Positions 17,569 through 26,293 are shown, counted from the stretch's first letter. The stretch is DNA of 64,000 nucleotides from Zhihengliuella sp. ISTPL4 (GCF_002848265.1 NZ_CP025422.1:2758727-2822726), one strand, 5' to 3'. The notes: generated by a model from the sequence alone, not told the origin. Numbers and translations: made by a program.

Positions 17569-18579
17569 ATGAAGAAGCCCGTCCTCGCCCTCACGCTCGC
17601 CTCCGTCGCCGCCCTCACGCTGGCCGGATGCTCGACCACCCCGGGCGCGGCGGAGGACGACGGTGCGGTGACGGTCGTCGCGAGCACCAACATCTACGGC
17701 GACCTCGTGGCGCAGGTCGGTGGCGACCGGGTCGACGTCACCTCGATCATCGACTCCGCGTCGCAGGATCCGCACTCCTACGAGGCGAGCGCCCGCGACC
17801 GTCTCACGCTGCAGAAGGCCGATCTCGTGGTCGAGAACGGCGGCGGCTACGACGCGTTCATCGACAGCCTCCTGCAGGATGCGCAGGACCCGCATGTGGT
17901 CACGGCCGTGGAGTTCTCCCACGACTTCCCGGGGAACGAGGGCCACGAGGAGGGCGAGGATCACGACCACGCCGACGAGGCCGCCACGGAGGAGCCGCAC
18001 GAGCACGAGCACGCCGAGGGTGAGGACGAGCACGCCGGTCACGACCACATCGAGGGCTTCAACGAGCACGTCTGGTTCGACCCGCACACGATGATCCACG
18101 TCGTCGAGGCGATCGCCGACGAGCTCGCCGAGATCGACCCCGACGGGGCCGACACCTTCCACACGAACGCCGACGGACTCGTCGCGGAGCTGGAGGGCTT
18201 CGAGGGCGACCTCGAGGCGATCAAGGCTGACGCCGACGGCGCGACCGTTTTCATGACCGAGCCGCTGCCCGGGTACCTCGCCGCCGCGGCCGGACTCACC
18301 GACGTCACGCCGGAGGGCTTCGCGGAGTCGGTGGAGGAGGGCAGTGATGTCGCGCCCGCCGTGCTGCTGGAAGCGCTCCAGGTCATCGGTTCCGGCGAGG
18401 TGACCGCCGTGCTCACCAACGCCCAGACCGGCGGCGCCGAGACCGAGCGCGTCGAGAAGGCTGCGGCAGACGCCGGGGTGCCCGTGGTCGCGTTCACGGA
18501 GCTGCTCGAGGACGGATCGTCGTACTCTGAGTGGATGAGTGACGCGATCCAGAGCCTCGCCGCCGCCGTCCAGTCGTGA
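17569..18579 (+). CDS. znuA: zinc ABC transporter substrate-binding lipoprotein
   Basis: A 336-residue cluster A-I metal-binding protein. The signal peptide ends in LAGCS (lipobox). VVASTNIYGDLVAQVGGDRV is the family opening, DPHSYEASARDR carries a metal His, and a long His/Glu/Asp-rich loop (about residues 125-165) between the lobes is typical of zinc carriers. Later EHVWFDPHTM and PLPGYLAAAAGL-type segments hold further metal ligands. The mRNA appears leaderless and Zur-controlled. Manganese is the main alternative, made less likely by the His loop and the adjacent Fur-family gene. Confidence 0.93.
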   Translation: MKKPVLALTLASVAALTLAGCSTTPGAAEDDGAVTVVASTNIYGDLVAQVGGDRVDVTSIIDSASQDPHSYEASARDRLTLQKADLVVENGGGYDAFIDSLLQDAQDPHVVTAVEFSHDFPGNEGHEEGEDHDHADEAATEEPHEHEHAEGEDEHAGHDHIEGFNEHVWFDPHTMIHVVEAIADELAEIDPDGADTFHTNADGLVAELEGFEGDLEAIKADADGATVFMTEPLPGYLAAAAGLTDVTPEGFAESVEEGSDVAPAVLLEALQVIGSGEVTAVLTNAQTGGAETERVEKAAADAGVPVVAFTELLEDGSSYSEWMSDAIQSLAAAVQS

Positions 18580-19421
18580 GCGGAGCCCGTCCACAGGCTC
18601 AGCGACCGGCGAGCGGGACCGGCCCCGTCCTCGAGATCGCCGACGGCGCCCTGCAGCGCGGCGATCGCGAACTCTGGTCGGGCCTCGACCTCACGGTGCA
18701 GCCCGGCGAGTTCATCGCGGTGCTCGGGCCGTCCGGTTCCGGGAAGACGACGCTCCTGCGCAGCATCCTCGGACTCCAGCCGCTCTCCCGCGGCAGCATC
18801 CGCGTGGCCGGCGAGCCCGTGCACCGCGGCAACGCGCGCATCGGGTACATCCCGCAGCAGCGGTCTCTCGCTCCCGACACGAGCATGCGGGCCCGCGACC
18901 TCGTCGCGCTCGGCGTGCAGGGCAGTCGGTTCGGCTTCCCGGTCCCGCACCGGGGCGATCGGGCGAAGGTCGACGCGCTCCTGGCCGCGGTCGGGGCGAC
19001 CTCGTACGCGGACCGCCGGGTGGGCCTCCTCTCCGGCGGGGAGCAGCAGCGCCTCCGCGTCGGGCAGGCGTTGGCCGACGAGCCCTCCCTGCTTCTGTGC
19101 GACGAGCCGCTGTCGAACCTCGACCTCGCGAACCAGCTCGCCGTCACCGACATCATCGACCGGCAGCGCCGTGAGCGCGGGGCCGCCGTGCTGTTCGTGA
19201 CGCACGACGTCAATCCGATCCTCAACCGCGTGGACCGCATCCTCTACATCGCCGGCGGGCGCTTCGTCCTCGGTACCCCGGAGGAGGTGCTGCAGACCCG
19301 GGTGCTGACGGATCTCTACGGCACGCCGGTGTTCGTGCTCCGAGCCGGTGACCGGCTCGTCGTGGTCGGCGTCCCGGACGCCGAGCCGCACCACGATCAC
19401 GACCACGGAGGCGCCGCATGA
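18576..19421 (+). CDS. znuC: zinc ABC transporter ATP-binding protein
   Basis: A 281-residue ATPase with Walker A GPSGSGKTT, Q-loop region IPQQRSL, signature LSGGEQQRL and Walker B LLLCDEPL followed by the switch His in FVTHDV. The C-terminus ends in a His-rich tail (EPHHDHDHGG), probably metal-binding. GTG 18576 overlaps the znuA stop and the gene overlaps znuB by 4 bp. Confidence 0.94.
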   Translation: MSGARPQAQRPASGTGPVLEIADGALQRGDRELWSGLDLTVQPGEFIAVLGPSGSGKTTLLRSILGLQPLSRGSIRVAGEPVHRGNARIGYIPQQRSLAPDTSMRARDLVALGVQGSRFGFPVPHRGDRAKVDALLAAVGATSYADRRVGLLSGGEQQRLRVGQALADEPSLLLCDEPLSNLDLANQLAVTDIIDRQRRERGAAVLFVTHDVNPILNRVDRILYIAGGRFVLGTPEEVLQTRVLTDLYGTPVFVLRAGDRLVVVGVPDAEPHHDHDHGGAA

Positions 19422-20290
19422 CCCTCGCGTCCGCCCTCGTCCCCGCGGTCGGCTGGGACGACATCTTCTCCTTCCAGGACTACGGCGAGCTCGTCGCCCT
19501 GCTCTCGAACTCGATCATCGCGGGTGCCGTGCTCGGTATCGTCGGCGGTCTCATCGGCGTCTTCGTCATGCAGCGCGATCTCGCCTTCGCGGTCCACGGG
19601 GTGAGCGAGCTGTCCTTCGCGGGGGCCGCGGCCGCGCTCCTCTTCGGCGGCAGTGTCGTGTTCGGCTCGCTCGGCGGCGCGCTCGTGGCGGCGATTCTCA
19701 TCGGGGTCCTCGGTGCCAAGGCCAGGGACCGCAACTCGATCGTCGGCGTGCTCATGCCGTTCGGTCTCGGTCTCGGCATCCTGTTCCTGTCCCTGTACGA
19801 CGGCCGCAGCGCCAATCGCTTCAGCCTGCTGACCGGGCAGATCGTTTCCGTGTCGAGCCCCGACCTCGGCTGGCTCATCGGCATCAGCGTCGTGGTGCTG
19901 CTCGGGCTGCTCGTGATGTGGAACCCGCTGCGCTTCGACTCGCTCGACCCGGAGTCGGCGGCCGCGCGTGGGGTGCCCACCCGGACCGTGAGCCTGCTGT
20001 TCATGGTGCTGCTGGGGCTCATCGTCGCGGTCAGCGTGCACATCATCGGCGCTCTGCTCGTGATGGCGCTGCTGGTGACGCCGGCCGCCGCGGCCATGCG
20101 GATCACGGCGGGCCCTGTCGCGGTGCCGGTGCTCGCGGCCGTGTTCGGGTTCGTCTCGGCCGTGGGCGGCATCCTCCTCGCGCTCGCCGGGACGCTGCCG
20201 GTGAGCCCCTACATCACGACGCTGTCCTTCACGATCTACGTCGTGTGCTGGATCCTGCAGCGCGTCCGTTCCCGCGTCACCCGGGTCTGA
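19418..20290 (+). CDS. znuB: zinc ABC transporter permease
   Basis: A 290-residue ABC-3 family membrane protein with eight or nine hydrophobic segments. The conserved HGVSELSFAGAAAALL and VHIIGALLVMALLVTPAAAA blocks mark the family. ATG 19418 overlaps znuC (ATGA), completing a tightly coupled znuACB operon. Confidence 0.94.
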   Translation: MTLASALVPAVGWDDIFSFQDYGELVALLSNSIIAGAVLGIVGGLIGVFVMQRDLAFAVHGVSELSFAGAAAALLFGGSVVFGSLGGALVAAILIGVLGAKARDRNSIVGVLMPFGLGLGILFLSLYDGRSANRFSLLTGQIVSVSSPDLGWLIGISVVVLLGLLVMWNPLRFDSLDPESAAARGVPTRTVSLLFMVLLGLIVAVSVHIIGALLVMALLVTPAAAAMRITAGPVAVPVLAAVFGFVSAVGGILLALAGTLPVSPYITTLSFTIYVVCWILQRVRSRVTRV

Positions 20291-20358
20291 CCCCGCTTCG
20301 AAGCGGAGGTGGGGGCGCTCTCAGCCCTCGCCAACCGACGCGGCCTAGAATCGATGGC

Positions 20359-20775
20359 ATGGCTCAGCGGAACACCTGGCAGCGCGAACGCGTGCGCGAA
20401 GCGCTCGCCGACGCGCGCGGCTTCGTGAGCGCGCAGAGCCTGCACGCGACCCTCCGGGACGACAACACCGGGATCGGCCTGGCCACGGTCTACCGTGCCC
20501 TCGCCGGGCTCGCGGCTGCCGGCGACGCCGACTCCCTGCAGAGCCCTGAGGGGGAGGCGCTCTACCGTGCCTGCACCACCCAGGGCCATCACCACCACCT
20601 CATCTGCCGATCCTGCGGCCTCACGGTCGAGATCGAGGCGAAGGACGTCGAACAGTGGGCGCATCGCACGGCCGCGCTGCACGGGTTCACTGAGGCCGCG
20701 CATGTCGTCGACATCTTCGGTCTGTGCACTCCCTGCGCGAACAGGCGCGACGCCGAGAGGGCTGCGACAGCGTGA
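20359..20775 (+). CDS. zur: Fur-family zinc uptake regulator
   Basis: A 138-residue Fur-family repressor. The winged helix includes FVSAQSLHATL and GIGLATVYRALAGL; metal ligands are visible in GHHHHLICRSCG, EAAHVVDIF and CTPC. The two CxxC pairs (CRSC, CTPC) would hold the structural zinc. ATG 20359 is supported by a TAGAAT box 7 nt upstream (20346-20351), indicating its own leaderless promoter 68 bp after znuB. Position beside znuACB argues for Zur rather than Fur. Confidence 0.9.
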   Translation: MAQRNTWQRERVREALADARGFVSAQSLHATLRDDNTGIGLATVYRALAGLAAAGDADSLQSPEGEALYRACTTQGHHHHLICRSCGLTVEIEAKDVEQWAHRTAALHGFTEAAHVVDIFGLCTPCANRRDAERAATA

Positions 20776-21812
20776 CCGCCCCGGCACGAACGGCCACCCG
20801 TCCGGGCCACACGCACCGTCGAGCGCCCTCGCCGCGCTCGACGTGGATCGCCGTCGGCATCGGCGCGCTGATCGTCGCGGCGCTGTTCCTCATCGACGCC
20901 TTCCTCCCCACGCTGTTCCCGGCCTCGCTGCCCACCCGCGCGCAGGACGGTCTGACGCTCGCCCTCAGCGTCCTGATCGAGGCGCTGCCGTTCGTCGTGC
21001 TCGGCGTGCTGCTGTCGATCGTGGTGCAGGTCTGGCTCCCGGCGGACGTCATCCACCGCTGGCTCCCGCGCCGCGCCTGGGCCCGCCGTGCCGTGCTCTC
21101 CCTGCTCGGCATGCTCATCCCGGTCTGCGAGTGCGGGAACGTCCCGTTCGCCCGCGGACTCATGATGCGCGGACTCGCCCCCGCGGAGGCGCTGACCTTC
21201 CTCATCGCGGCGCCCATCGTCAACCCGATCGTGATCCTCACGACGCACGCCGCCTTCGGCTGGGACGGCGGGATCCTCGTCGCCCGCCTCGTCGGCGGCT
21301 ACCTCATCGCGAACCTCATCGGCTGGATCTACAGCCGCCACCCTTCGCCCGACTCGCTGCTCACCCAGCGCTTCGTCGACACGTGCGAGCGTGTCACGCA
21401 CGAACCCGGGACCCCCGTGCGCCGCAGTCTCACGCAGTTCCTCGTGGAGCTGCGGGCCGTGATGCCGGCGCTCGTGATCGGCTCCGCCCTCGCCGGGGCC
21501 GTGCAGGTGCTCATCCCGCGCGACGTCCTGCTCACGATCGGCGCCAACCCGGTGCTCTCCATCGTCGCGATGATGCTTCTCGCGATCGTCGTGGCGATCT
21601 GCTCGAACGTCGACGCCTTCTTCGCGCTGTCCTTCGCGTCCACGTTCTCGTCGGGAGCGCTCGTGGCGTTCCTCCTGGTCGGGCCGCTCGTCGACATCAA
21701 GATGCTCGCGCTCATGCGCACGACCTTCACAACCCGCACGCTCGTCGGGATCACCGGTGTCGTGCTGGCCGCGGCCTTCGCGATCGGGATCGGGGTGAAC
21801 GTCCTTGCCTGA
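20772..21812 (+). CDS. DUF318/YcgR-type permease with CECG motif
   Basis: A 346-residue membrane protein with about eight to nine segments and the motif IPVCECGNVPFARGLMMRG characteristic of the UPF0718 (DUF318) permease family. GTG 20772 overlaps zur (GTGA). In Bacillus the related YcgR is paired with YcgQ (TIGR03943), exactly as here with the next gene. Sitting inside the zur transcript, the pair probably moves or delivers metal ions, but transport activity is not established. Confidence 0.85.
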   Translation: MTAPARTATRPGHTHRRAPSPRSTWIAVGIGALIVAALFLIDAFLPTLFPASLPTRAQDGLTLALSVLIEALPFVVLGVLLSIVVQVWLPADVIHRWLPRRAWARRAVLSLLGMLIPVCECGNVPFARGLMMRGLAPAEALTFLIAAPIVNPIVILTTHAAFGWDGGILVARLVGGYLIANLIGWIYSRHPSPDSLLTQRFVDTCERVTHEPGTPVRRSLTQFLVELRAVMPALVIGSALAGAVQVLIPRDVLLTIGANPVLSIVAMMLLAIVVAICSNVDAFFALSFASTFSSGALVAFLLVGPLVDIKMLALMRTTFTTRTLVGITGVVLAAAFAIGIGVNVLA

Positions 21813-22617
21813 ACTCTCCGTCCGCTCGCGCGCCCTCGCCACGCGGTGGCTGGGCATCGGTCTCGCCTCGGTCGTCGCCGTCGTCACCCTCGGTCTGGCC
21901 GTGACCGACCGTCTCAGTCTCTACATCAGCCCGGAGTCGGTGTGGTTCGCGAGCGCGGCGGCCGTCGTCACGCTCGCCGGAGCCGTCTGGTCGTGCACGC
22001 TGCCGCTCGGGGCCGAAGAGGATCACGGGCACGATCACGGTCCTGCACCGTCCCCGCTTGCGGAAGCCGCGCACGCCTCCGCCGAGGACAGCGAACACGC
22101 CTCCGCCCCGTCGCGCCGGAGCCTCGCGGGGGTCGGCGCGCTGGCCGGCGGTGTGGTCGCCACGGGGGTCGTCGTGGCGGCGCTCGTGCTGCCGCCCGCG
22201 TCTCTCTCGGTGGAGCTCGCGATGTCCCGTGCGGGAGAGGAGACCGCGCTGTTCGCGGGTGCGGACACGGTCGCTCTCGGCGTCGCCGACACGTCGACGT
22301 TCGGGGTGGGCGACTGGGCGAGCGTCTTCGCCGCCGCGACGAACACGACGGCCTACGACGGTGCGGATGTCACGTTGCAGGGATTCGTCACTCCCGGCGA
22401 GGGCGATGACGTGAACCTGACCCGCCTCGTGATCACCCACTGCGTCATCGACGCCCAGACGGCGGCACTGCCGGTGAGCGTCGACGCGGATGCCTATGAG
22501 ACCGGACAATGGGTCGAGATCACCGGGAAGGTCCGCGCGGACGAGAACGGCTCCCTGCGCATCGAGCCGACCGATGTCGTGGCGATCGACGAGCCGAAGG
22601 ACCCGTATGAGTACTGA
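21805..22617 (+). CDS. TIGR03943/YcgQ-like membrane protein
   Basis: A 270-residue protein with two N-terminal membrane segments, a His-rich loop EEDHGHDHG, a third hydrophobic segment near residues 105-125 and an extracytoplasmic OB-like C-terminal domain containing VTLQGFVTPGEGDDVNLTR and the conserved ITHCVIDAQ. This matches TIGR03943 proteins. The start is TTG 21805, overlapping the permease by 8 bp. Probably a partner of the permease in zinc handling. Confidence 0.82.
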   Translation: MPELSVRSRALATRWLGIGLASVVAVVTLGLAVTDRLSLYISPESVWFASAAAVVTLAGAVWSCTLPLGAEEDHGHDHGPAPSPLAEAAHASAEDSEHASAPSRRSLAGVGALAGGVVATGVVVAALVLPPASLSVELAMSRAGEETALFAGADTVALGVADTSTFGVGDWASVFAAATNTTAYDGADVTLQGFVTPGEGDDVNLTRLVITHCVIDAQTAALPVSVDADAYETGQWVEITGKVRADENGSLRIEPTDVVAIDEPKDPYEY

Positions 22618-24412
22618 CGACGAGCGGCAGGAGCCGCCCGCCGTCCCGCGGACCCGCGCCGAGCTGCGCGCTGCCAGGGAGGCCGAGGAGCGAGCCGCCG
22701 CAGAGCGTGCGGCAGCCGAAGAGGCCGAGGCGGAGCAGGTCGCGGCGGAGCGCGCGGCCGTCGAACGCATGGCGGCGGAGGTCGCCGCGGAGCAGGCCGC
22801 CGTCGACCGGGAAGTCGCCGCAGAGCGCGAGGCTGCCGCAGAACGTGAGGCCGCAGAACGTGAGGCGGCAGAGCGCGAGGCCGCAGAGTCGGCTGCAGGC
22901 GTCCCCGCGATCCCGCGCGCACCGGAGCCTGTCTTCACCCCCGCAGCGCCGACGTCCCGGCTCGCGGACGACGCGTCGGAGCCGGGCTGGACGCCGAGCA
23001 CCGATCTTCCCGCAGAGGACGATGCGCCTGCGGCCGCACCGTGGTCCCGGGGCCGCTTCCTCGTCACGATTGGCGCCGTGGTCGCGGTGCTCGTCCTCGT
23101 CGGTACCGGCCTCGGGATCGTGAGCTTGCTCCAGGGACCTCGGATCACCGACGTCCAGGTCGACGCGGGCCAGGCCATCGAGTCGTCGGGGAGCCGCGTC
23201 ATCCTCACGACGAACCAGCCGCTGTCCGCCATCGACCCCGAGCAGGTGACGGTCGAGCCCTCGGTGCCGTTCACGGTCGACGCCGCCGGGCGGGGCGTCG
23301 GCGTGCGCTTCACGGTGCCGCTCGACGACGACACCGAGTACACGGTCACCGTCGCGGGAGTCACGGGTGCCGGTGGGGGTCCGGAAGCCGATCTGACCAC
23401 CTCCTTCGAAACGCCGCCGTCGTCGATCTTCCTTCTGCGCCGCGACCCCGACGGTGACGACATCATCTTCCGCACCGACCTCAGCGGCGAGAACGCGCAG
23501 CCGGTGTTCTCGCATCCGCGGATCGACGACTTCCGGGCCACGTCCACGCAGCTCGTGGCCGCGGTCGAGGACGACGACCAGTCGCGGCTGCTCGTGATGG
23601 ACAGGGACGGCTCGAACGAGCGCGAGCTCACACTCCCCGGCGAAGGCTATGTGGGCGCGATCCAGGTGTCCGAACGGGGCAACCTCGTCGGCTACAGCTA
23701 CTCCGACCGCGAGCTCAGCGACACCGAGGGACGCGCCAGCGTGCTCGTCACCCAGTCGCTGAGCGGTGACGGCGAGCCGCGCATCATCGAGGTCGGCGAC
23801 AAGGAGGTGAGCGTCTTCGTCTGGCAGTTCGTGCCCGACAGCGCTGCCGTCCTGTTCATCGACTTCGACGGGGCACTCTCGCTCGTCGACCAGTCCACCG
23901 ACACCGGCGTGCAGTCCCTCGGCCTCGCGACGACCATCCAGGGCATCTCGCGCGGCACCTACACCGCGATCGTGGAGCGGCTGGACGGATCGGTGGTGGA
24001 ACTCGACCTCGCGGACGGGTCGGAGGAGCCGCTCGCCGCCTCCGAACCGGACTATGGCACCGCCACGTCGATCACTCCGTTCCCTGGCGGGACTCTTCGC
24101 CACGTCGTCGCGCGCGACGAGGGCGGCCTCCCGGTCGGGCAGGCCGTGATCCGCGTCGACGACTCCGGGAAGGCCACGCCGCTCGTCGAGGTGAGTGCGA
24201 CCGATTCGATCCTCCAGGCGTGCGCATCGCCGAGCGGGCAGTATGCCGCTGTGGTGATCGCGCCGGACATGGCGGACAACGCCTATGACGGGATGCTGCT
24301 GCCGTTGCCGGAGGAGCTCGAGACCCACCTCATCGACATGAAGACCGGGGACGAGATGGTAGCGCTGACCGGCTTCGACGCGTCCTGGTGCCAGACAGCG
24401 CCGCGGTTCTGA
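22607..24412 (+). CDS. membrane protein with Ala/Glu coiled coil and extracytoplasmic propeller-like domain
   Basis: A 601-residue protein. Residues 20-95 form a repetitive alanine/glutamate/arginine coiled coil built on AEREAAEREAAERE-like repeats. A single transmembrane helix (FLVTIGAVVAVLVLVGTGL) lies near residues 148-168. The exterior begins with an Ig-like region resembling SbsA-type domains, then TolB-like beta-propeller blades (LLRRDPDGDDIIFRTDLSG; RLLVMDRDGSNERELTL). ATG 22607 overlaps the previous gene by 11 bp. No named family is recognised with certainty. Confidence 0.75.
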   Translation: MSTDDERQEPPAVPRTRAELRAAREAEERAAAERAAAEEAEAEQVAAERAAVERMAAEVAAEQAAVDREVAAEREAAAEREAAEREAAEREAAESAAGVPAIPRAPEPVFTPAAPTSRLADDASEPGWTPSTDLPAEDDAPAAAPWSRGRFLVTIGAVVAVLVLVGTGLGIVSLLQGPRITDVQVDAGQAIESSGSRVILTTNQPLSAIDPEQVTVEPSVPFTVDAAGRGVGVRFTVPLDDDTEYTVTVAGVTGAGGGPEADLTTSFETPPSSIFLLRRDPDGDDIIFRTDLSGENAQPVFSHPRIDDFRATSTQLVAAVEDDDQSRLLVMDRDGSNERELTLPGEGYVGAIQVSERGNLVGYSYSDRELSDTEGRASVLVTQSLSGDGEPRIIEVGDKEVSVFVWQFVPDSAAVLFIDFDGALSLVDQSTDTGVQSLGLATTIQGISRGTYTAIVERLDGSVVELDLADGSEEPLAASEPDYGTATSITPFPGGTLRHVVARDEGGLPVGQAVIRVDDSGKATPLVEVSATDSILQACASPSGQYAAVVIAPDMADNAYDGMLLPLPEELETHLIDMKTGDEMVALTGFDASWCQTAPRF

Positions 24413-24413
24413 G

Positions 24414-25136
24414 ATGACGGAACCGGCACCCCTGCGGCCCGCGACCCGCGACGACGTGATGCGCTCCGCCGTCGACGTCGCCCCGACTCTGCTCGGCGCG
24501 GAGCTGCGGACCGTGGTCGTCGAGGACGGACGCCCTGTCGAGGTGCGTGTGCGGATCACCGAGGTGGAGGCCTATCACGGACAGGGCACGGGGGCGGTGG
24601 CGGACCCGGGGTCCCACGCGCGCATGGGGCGCACGGCCCGGAACGCCACGATGTGGGGGGAGCCCGGGCACCTCTACGTGTACCTGAGTCACGGCATCCA
24701 CTCCTGCGTCAACGTGGCCTGCGGTCCCGAGGGACAGGGCGACGGGGTGCTGCTGCGGGCCGGCGAGGTCGTGGCCGGGGTGGAGGAGGCGGCCCGGCGG
24801 CGGCGTGCCGTCCTGCCGCTCAGCCGCACGGCGCTGCGCGACCTCGCCCGCGGGCCAGGACGGCTCGGGCAGGCCGCGGGACTGCGGCACTCCCTGCACG
24901 ATGGCATCGACGCCATCACGGGGGAGTCCCAGAACGATGCCAGGGCGGAGCTGTGGCTCGGCCCTCCCGTCGCTGAGGTCGCACAGGGCCCGCGAGTGGG
25001 GGTGGCCGGCATCGCCGGGACGGATGCCTTTCCCTGGCGCTTCTGGATCCCCGGCGACCCCACGGTCTCGGCGTTCCGGTGGGGCAGGGGCGCCGCCGAC
25101 GCTTCGAGTCGCGCAGATGGTGCCGTTTCGGGCTGA
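24414..25136 (+). CDS. DNA-3-methyladenine glycosylase (AAG/MPG type)
   Basis: A 240-residue base-excision enzyme removing alkylated purines. [11 protein letters not shown] opens the fold, ITEVEAYHG contains the catalytic Glu, and [22 protein letters not shown] matches the conserved Tyr/His-rich intercalation region; [11 protein letters not shown] precedes the C-terminal strand set. ATG 24414 follows the previous stop by 1 bp, so it is co-transcribed with the zur-led chain, an unexpected neighbourhood for a repair enzyme. Confidence 0.9.
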   Translation: MTEPAPLRPATRDDVMRSAVDVAPTLLGAELRTVVVEDGRPVEVRVRITEVEAYHGQGTGAVADPGSHARMGRTARNATMWGEPGHLYVYLSHGIHSCVNVACGPEGQGDGVLLRAGEVVAGVEEAARRRRAVLPLSRTALRDLARGPGRLGQAAGLRHSLHDGIDAITGESQNDARAELWLGPPVAEVAQGPRVGVAGIAGTDAFPWRFWIPGDPTVSAFRWGRGAADASSRADGAVSG

Positions 25137-25178
25137 TCGAGCCATTCCGGCTATTGGAACGGTGGGCCGGAGCCGTGC

Positions 25179-25287
25179 TAGACTGACTCTTTGTCTGCGC
25201 ACGCTCCTGTGCGCAGTTCGCATGCTTCCTCTCCAATCGGTCCCTGAGCTTGTCGATGGGCGGCGAGGCGAAGTCGCGTGCAGACAA
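25179..25287 (+). promoter_or_regulatory. rpmB promoter and structured leader with two exclusive pairings
   Basis: A TAGACT -10-like box (25179-25184) lies about 155 nt before rpmB; a possible -35 is TTGGAA at 25154. The leader can form a local hairpin CTGCGCAC (25195-25202) with GTGCGCAG (25209-25216), or a long-range pairing TTGTCTGC (25191-25198) with GCAGACAA (25280-25287). The two share bases 25195-25198 and cannot coexist, as in attenuators and ribosomal protein leaders. No matching known leader family is recognised. Confidence 0.5.
25239..25260. repeat. degenerate copy of the CCCTTCGACAGGCTCAGGGACC dispersed repeat
   Basis: Read on the minus strand this segment is CCCATCGACAAGCTCAGGGA plus CC, two substitutions from the repeat found twice inside the helicase gene at 30482-30526. 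It lies in the rpmB leader loop. Confidence 0.7.
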
Positions 25288-25338
25288 GGGATCTTGGGTG
25301 AGGCCGTCCGGTCTCACGGTAATGAAGGAGTCATCATC

Positions 25339-25575
25339 ATGGCAGCAGTGTGCCAGGTGACCGGAGCTGTTCCCGGCTTCGGTCACAACGTCTCGCACTC
25401 GCACCGCCGGACGAAGCGTCGCTTCGACCCGAACGTGCAGAAGAAGACCTATTTCGTGCCCTCGCTCGGTCGTAAGATCACGCTCAACGTGTCCGCCAAG
25501 GGCATCAAGGTGATCGACGCGCGTGGCATCGAGAACGTCGTCAAGGACCTCCAGGCGAAGGGTGTGAAGCTCTAA
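25339..25575 (+). CDS. rpmB: 50S ribosomal protein L28
   Basis: A 78-residue L28 opening with [20 protein letters not shown] and the basic segment [14 protein letters not shown]. It has one cysteine only and thus lacks the zinc ribbon: it is a C-minus form. ATG 25339 has GAAGGAG 6-8 nt upstream. Its stop overlaps rpmG (TAATG). In several actinobacteria C-minus paralogs are zinc-controlled, and zur lies nearby, but no clear Zur box was seen here. Confidence 0.97.
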   Translation: MAAVCQVTGAVPGFGHNVSHSHRRTKRRFDPNVQKKTYFVPSLGRKITLNVSAKGIKVIDARGIENVVKDLQAKGVKL

Positions 25576-25745
25576 TGGCCAAGAAGGCTCAGGACGTCCG
25601 TCCGATCATCAAGCTGCGTTCGACGGCGGGTACGGGTTACACGTACGTGACCAAGAAGAACCGCCGCAACACCCCCGACCGCCTCGTGCTGAAGAAGTAC
25701 GACCCGGTCATCCGTCAGCACGTCGAATTCCGAGAGGAGCGTTGA
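25575..25745 (+). CDS. rpmG: 50S ribosomal protein L33
   Basis: A 56-residue L33 ([14 protein letters not shown]... ending HVEFREER) with no cysteines, so also a C-minus, zinc-independent form. [20 protein letters not shown] is the family block. ATG overlaps the rpmB stop. It belongs to the rpmB-rpmG-rpsN operon. Confidence 0.97.
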   Translation: MAKKAQDVRPIIKLRSTAGTGYTYVTKKNRRNTPDRLVLKKYDPVIRQHVEFREER

Positions 25746-25748
25746 TCC

Positions 25749-26054
25749 ATGGCTAAGAAGAGCAAGATCGCGCGCAACGAGCAGCGCAAGGTCATCGTCG
25801 AGCGCTACGCCGAGCGTCGTGCCGAGCTGAAGAAGACCCTGGTCGACCCGAACGCCACCGACGAGGCCCGCGAGGCCGCTCGCGTCGGCCTGCAGAAGCT
25901 GCCGCGCAACGCGTCGCCGGCTCGCGTGCGTTCGCGCGACGTCATCGACGGCCGCCCCCGTGGTGTCCTCACGAAGTTCGGCATCTCGCGTGTCCGCTTC
26001 CGTGACATGGCGCACCGTGGCGAGCTGCCCGGCGTGACCAAGTCGAGCTGGTAA
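25749..26054 (+). CDS. rpsN: 30S ribosomal protein S14 (long, zinc-free form)
   Basis: A 101-residue S14 starting [14 protein letters not shown]; the C-terminal [20 protein letters not shown] is the rRNA-binding core. The four zinc cysteines of the short form are absent. It starts 3 nt after rpmG and is followed by a strong terminator. Confidence 0.97.
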   Translation: MAKKSKIARNEQRKVIVERYAERRAELKKTLVDPNATDEAREAARVGLQKLPRNASPARVRSRDVIDGRPRGVLTKFGISRVRFRDMAHRGELPGVTKSSW

Positions 26055-26069
26055 GCATTCAGCGAAGAA

Positions 26070-26099
26070 GGGCGAGGATCTCTGATCCTCGCCCTTTTT
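26070..26099 (+). terminator. Rho-independent terminator of the rpmB-rpmG-rpsN operon
   Basis: Perfect 11-bp stem GGGCGAGGATC / GATCCTCGCCC with a 3-nt TCT loop, followed by five T residues, 15 nt after the rpsN stop. Confidence 0.95.
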
Positions 26100-26107
26100 G
26101 CATGCCC

Positions 26108-26190
26108 GGGGAGCAGGCGATCGCGCCGGATCAGGCGCTGGTGCGCGGGAAAGCCTGATGTCGCGCGGGGGCCTGAACCCGCGAGCGGGC
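26108..26190. repeat. diverged copy of the CGCGGGAA...GCCTGA intergenic repeat family
   Basis: Contains GCGCGGGAAAGCCTGATG and GCGGGGGCCTGAACCCGCGA, recalling the arms of the tandem units at 11046-11335. It sits between the rpsN terminator and the HU promoter. Similarity is by eye and partial. Confidence 0.5.
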
Positions 26191-26287
26191 GTCCGAAATC
26201 GTGTGACGCGAGTGGCCAATGTGACGCGACACGCCGAGAAATCAGTCGAAACCCGCGAAATGACGCGGAAATCCGGGTGGCCGTTGG

Positions 26288-26293
26288 TACATT
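26288..26293 (+). promoter_or_regulatory. probable -10 box of the HU gene
   Basis: TACATT within TTGGTACATTCG resembles an extended actinobacterial -10, about 84 nt before the HU start codon. No convincing -35 is seen. Confidence 0.35.

Noticed and set aside
20293..20306. Palindrome CCGCTTCGAAGCGG before zur as a Zur operator
   Set aside because: It does not resemble the AT-rich palindrome at znuA and may simply be a short terminator-like stem; left unassigned.
25322..25334. ATGA-AGGAG-TCAT before rpmB as a Zur box
   Set aside because: The arms are only 4 bp and the centre is the ribosome-binding site itself; symmetry is probably chance.
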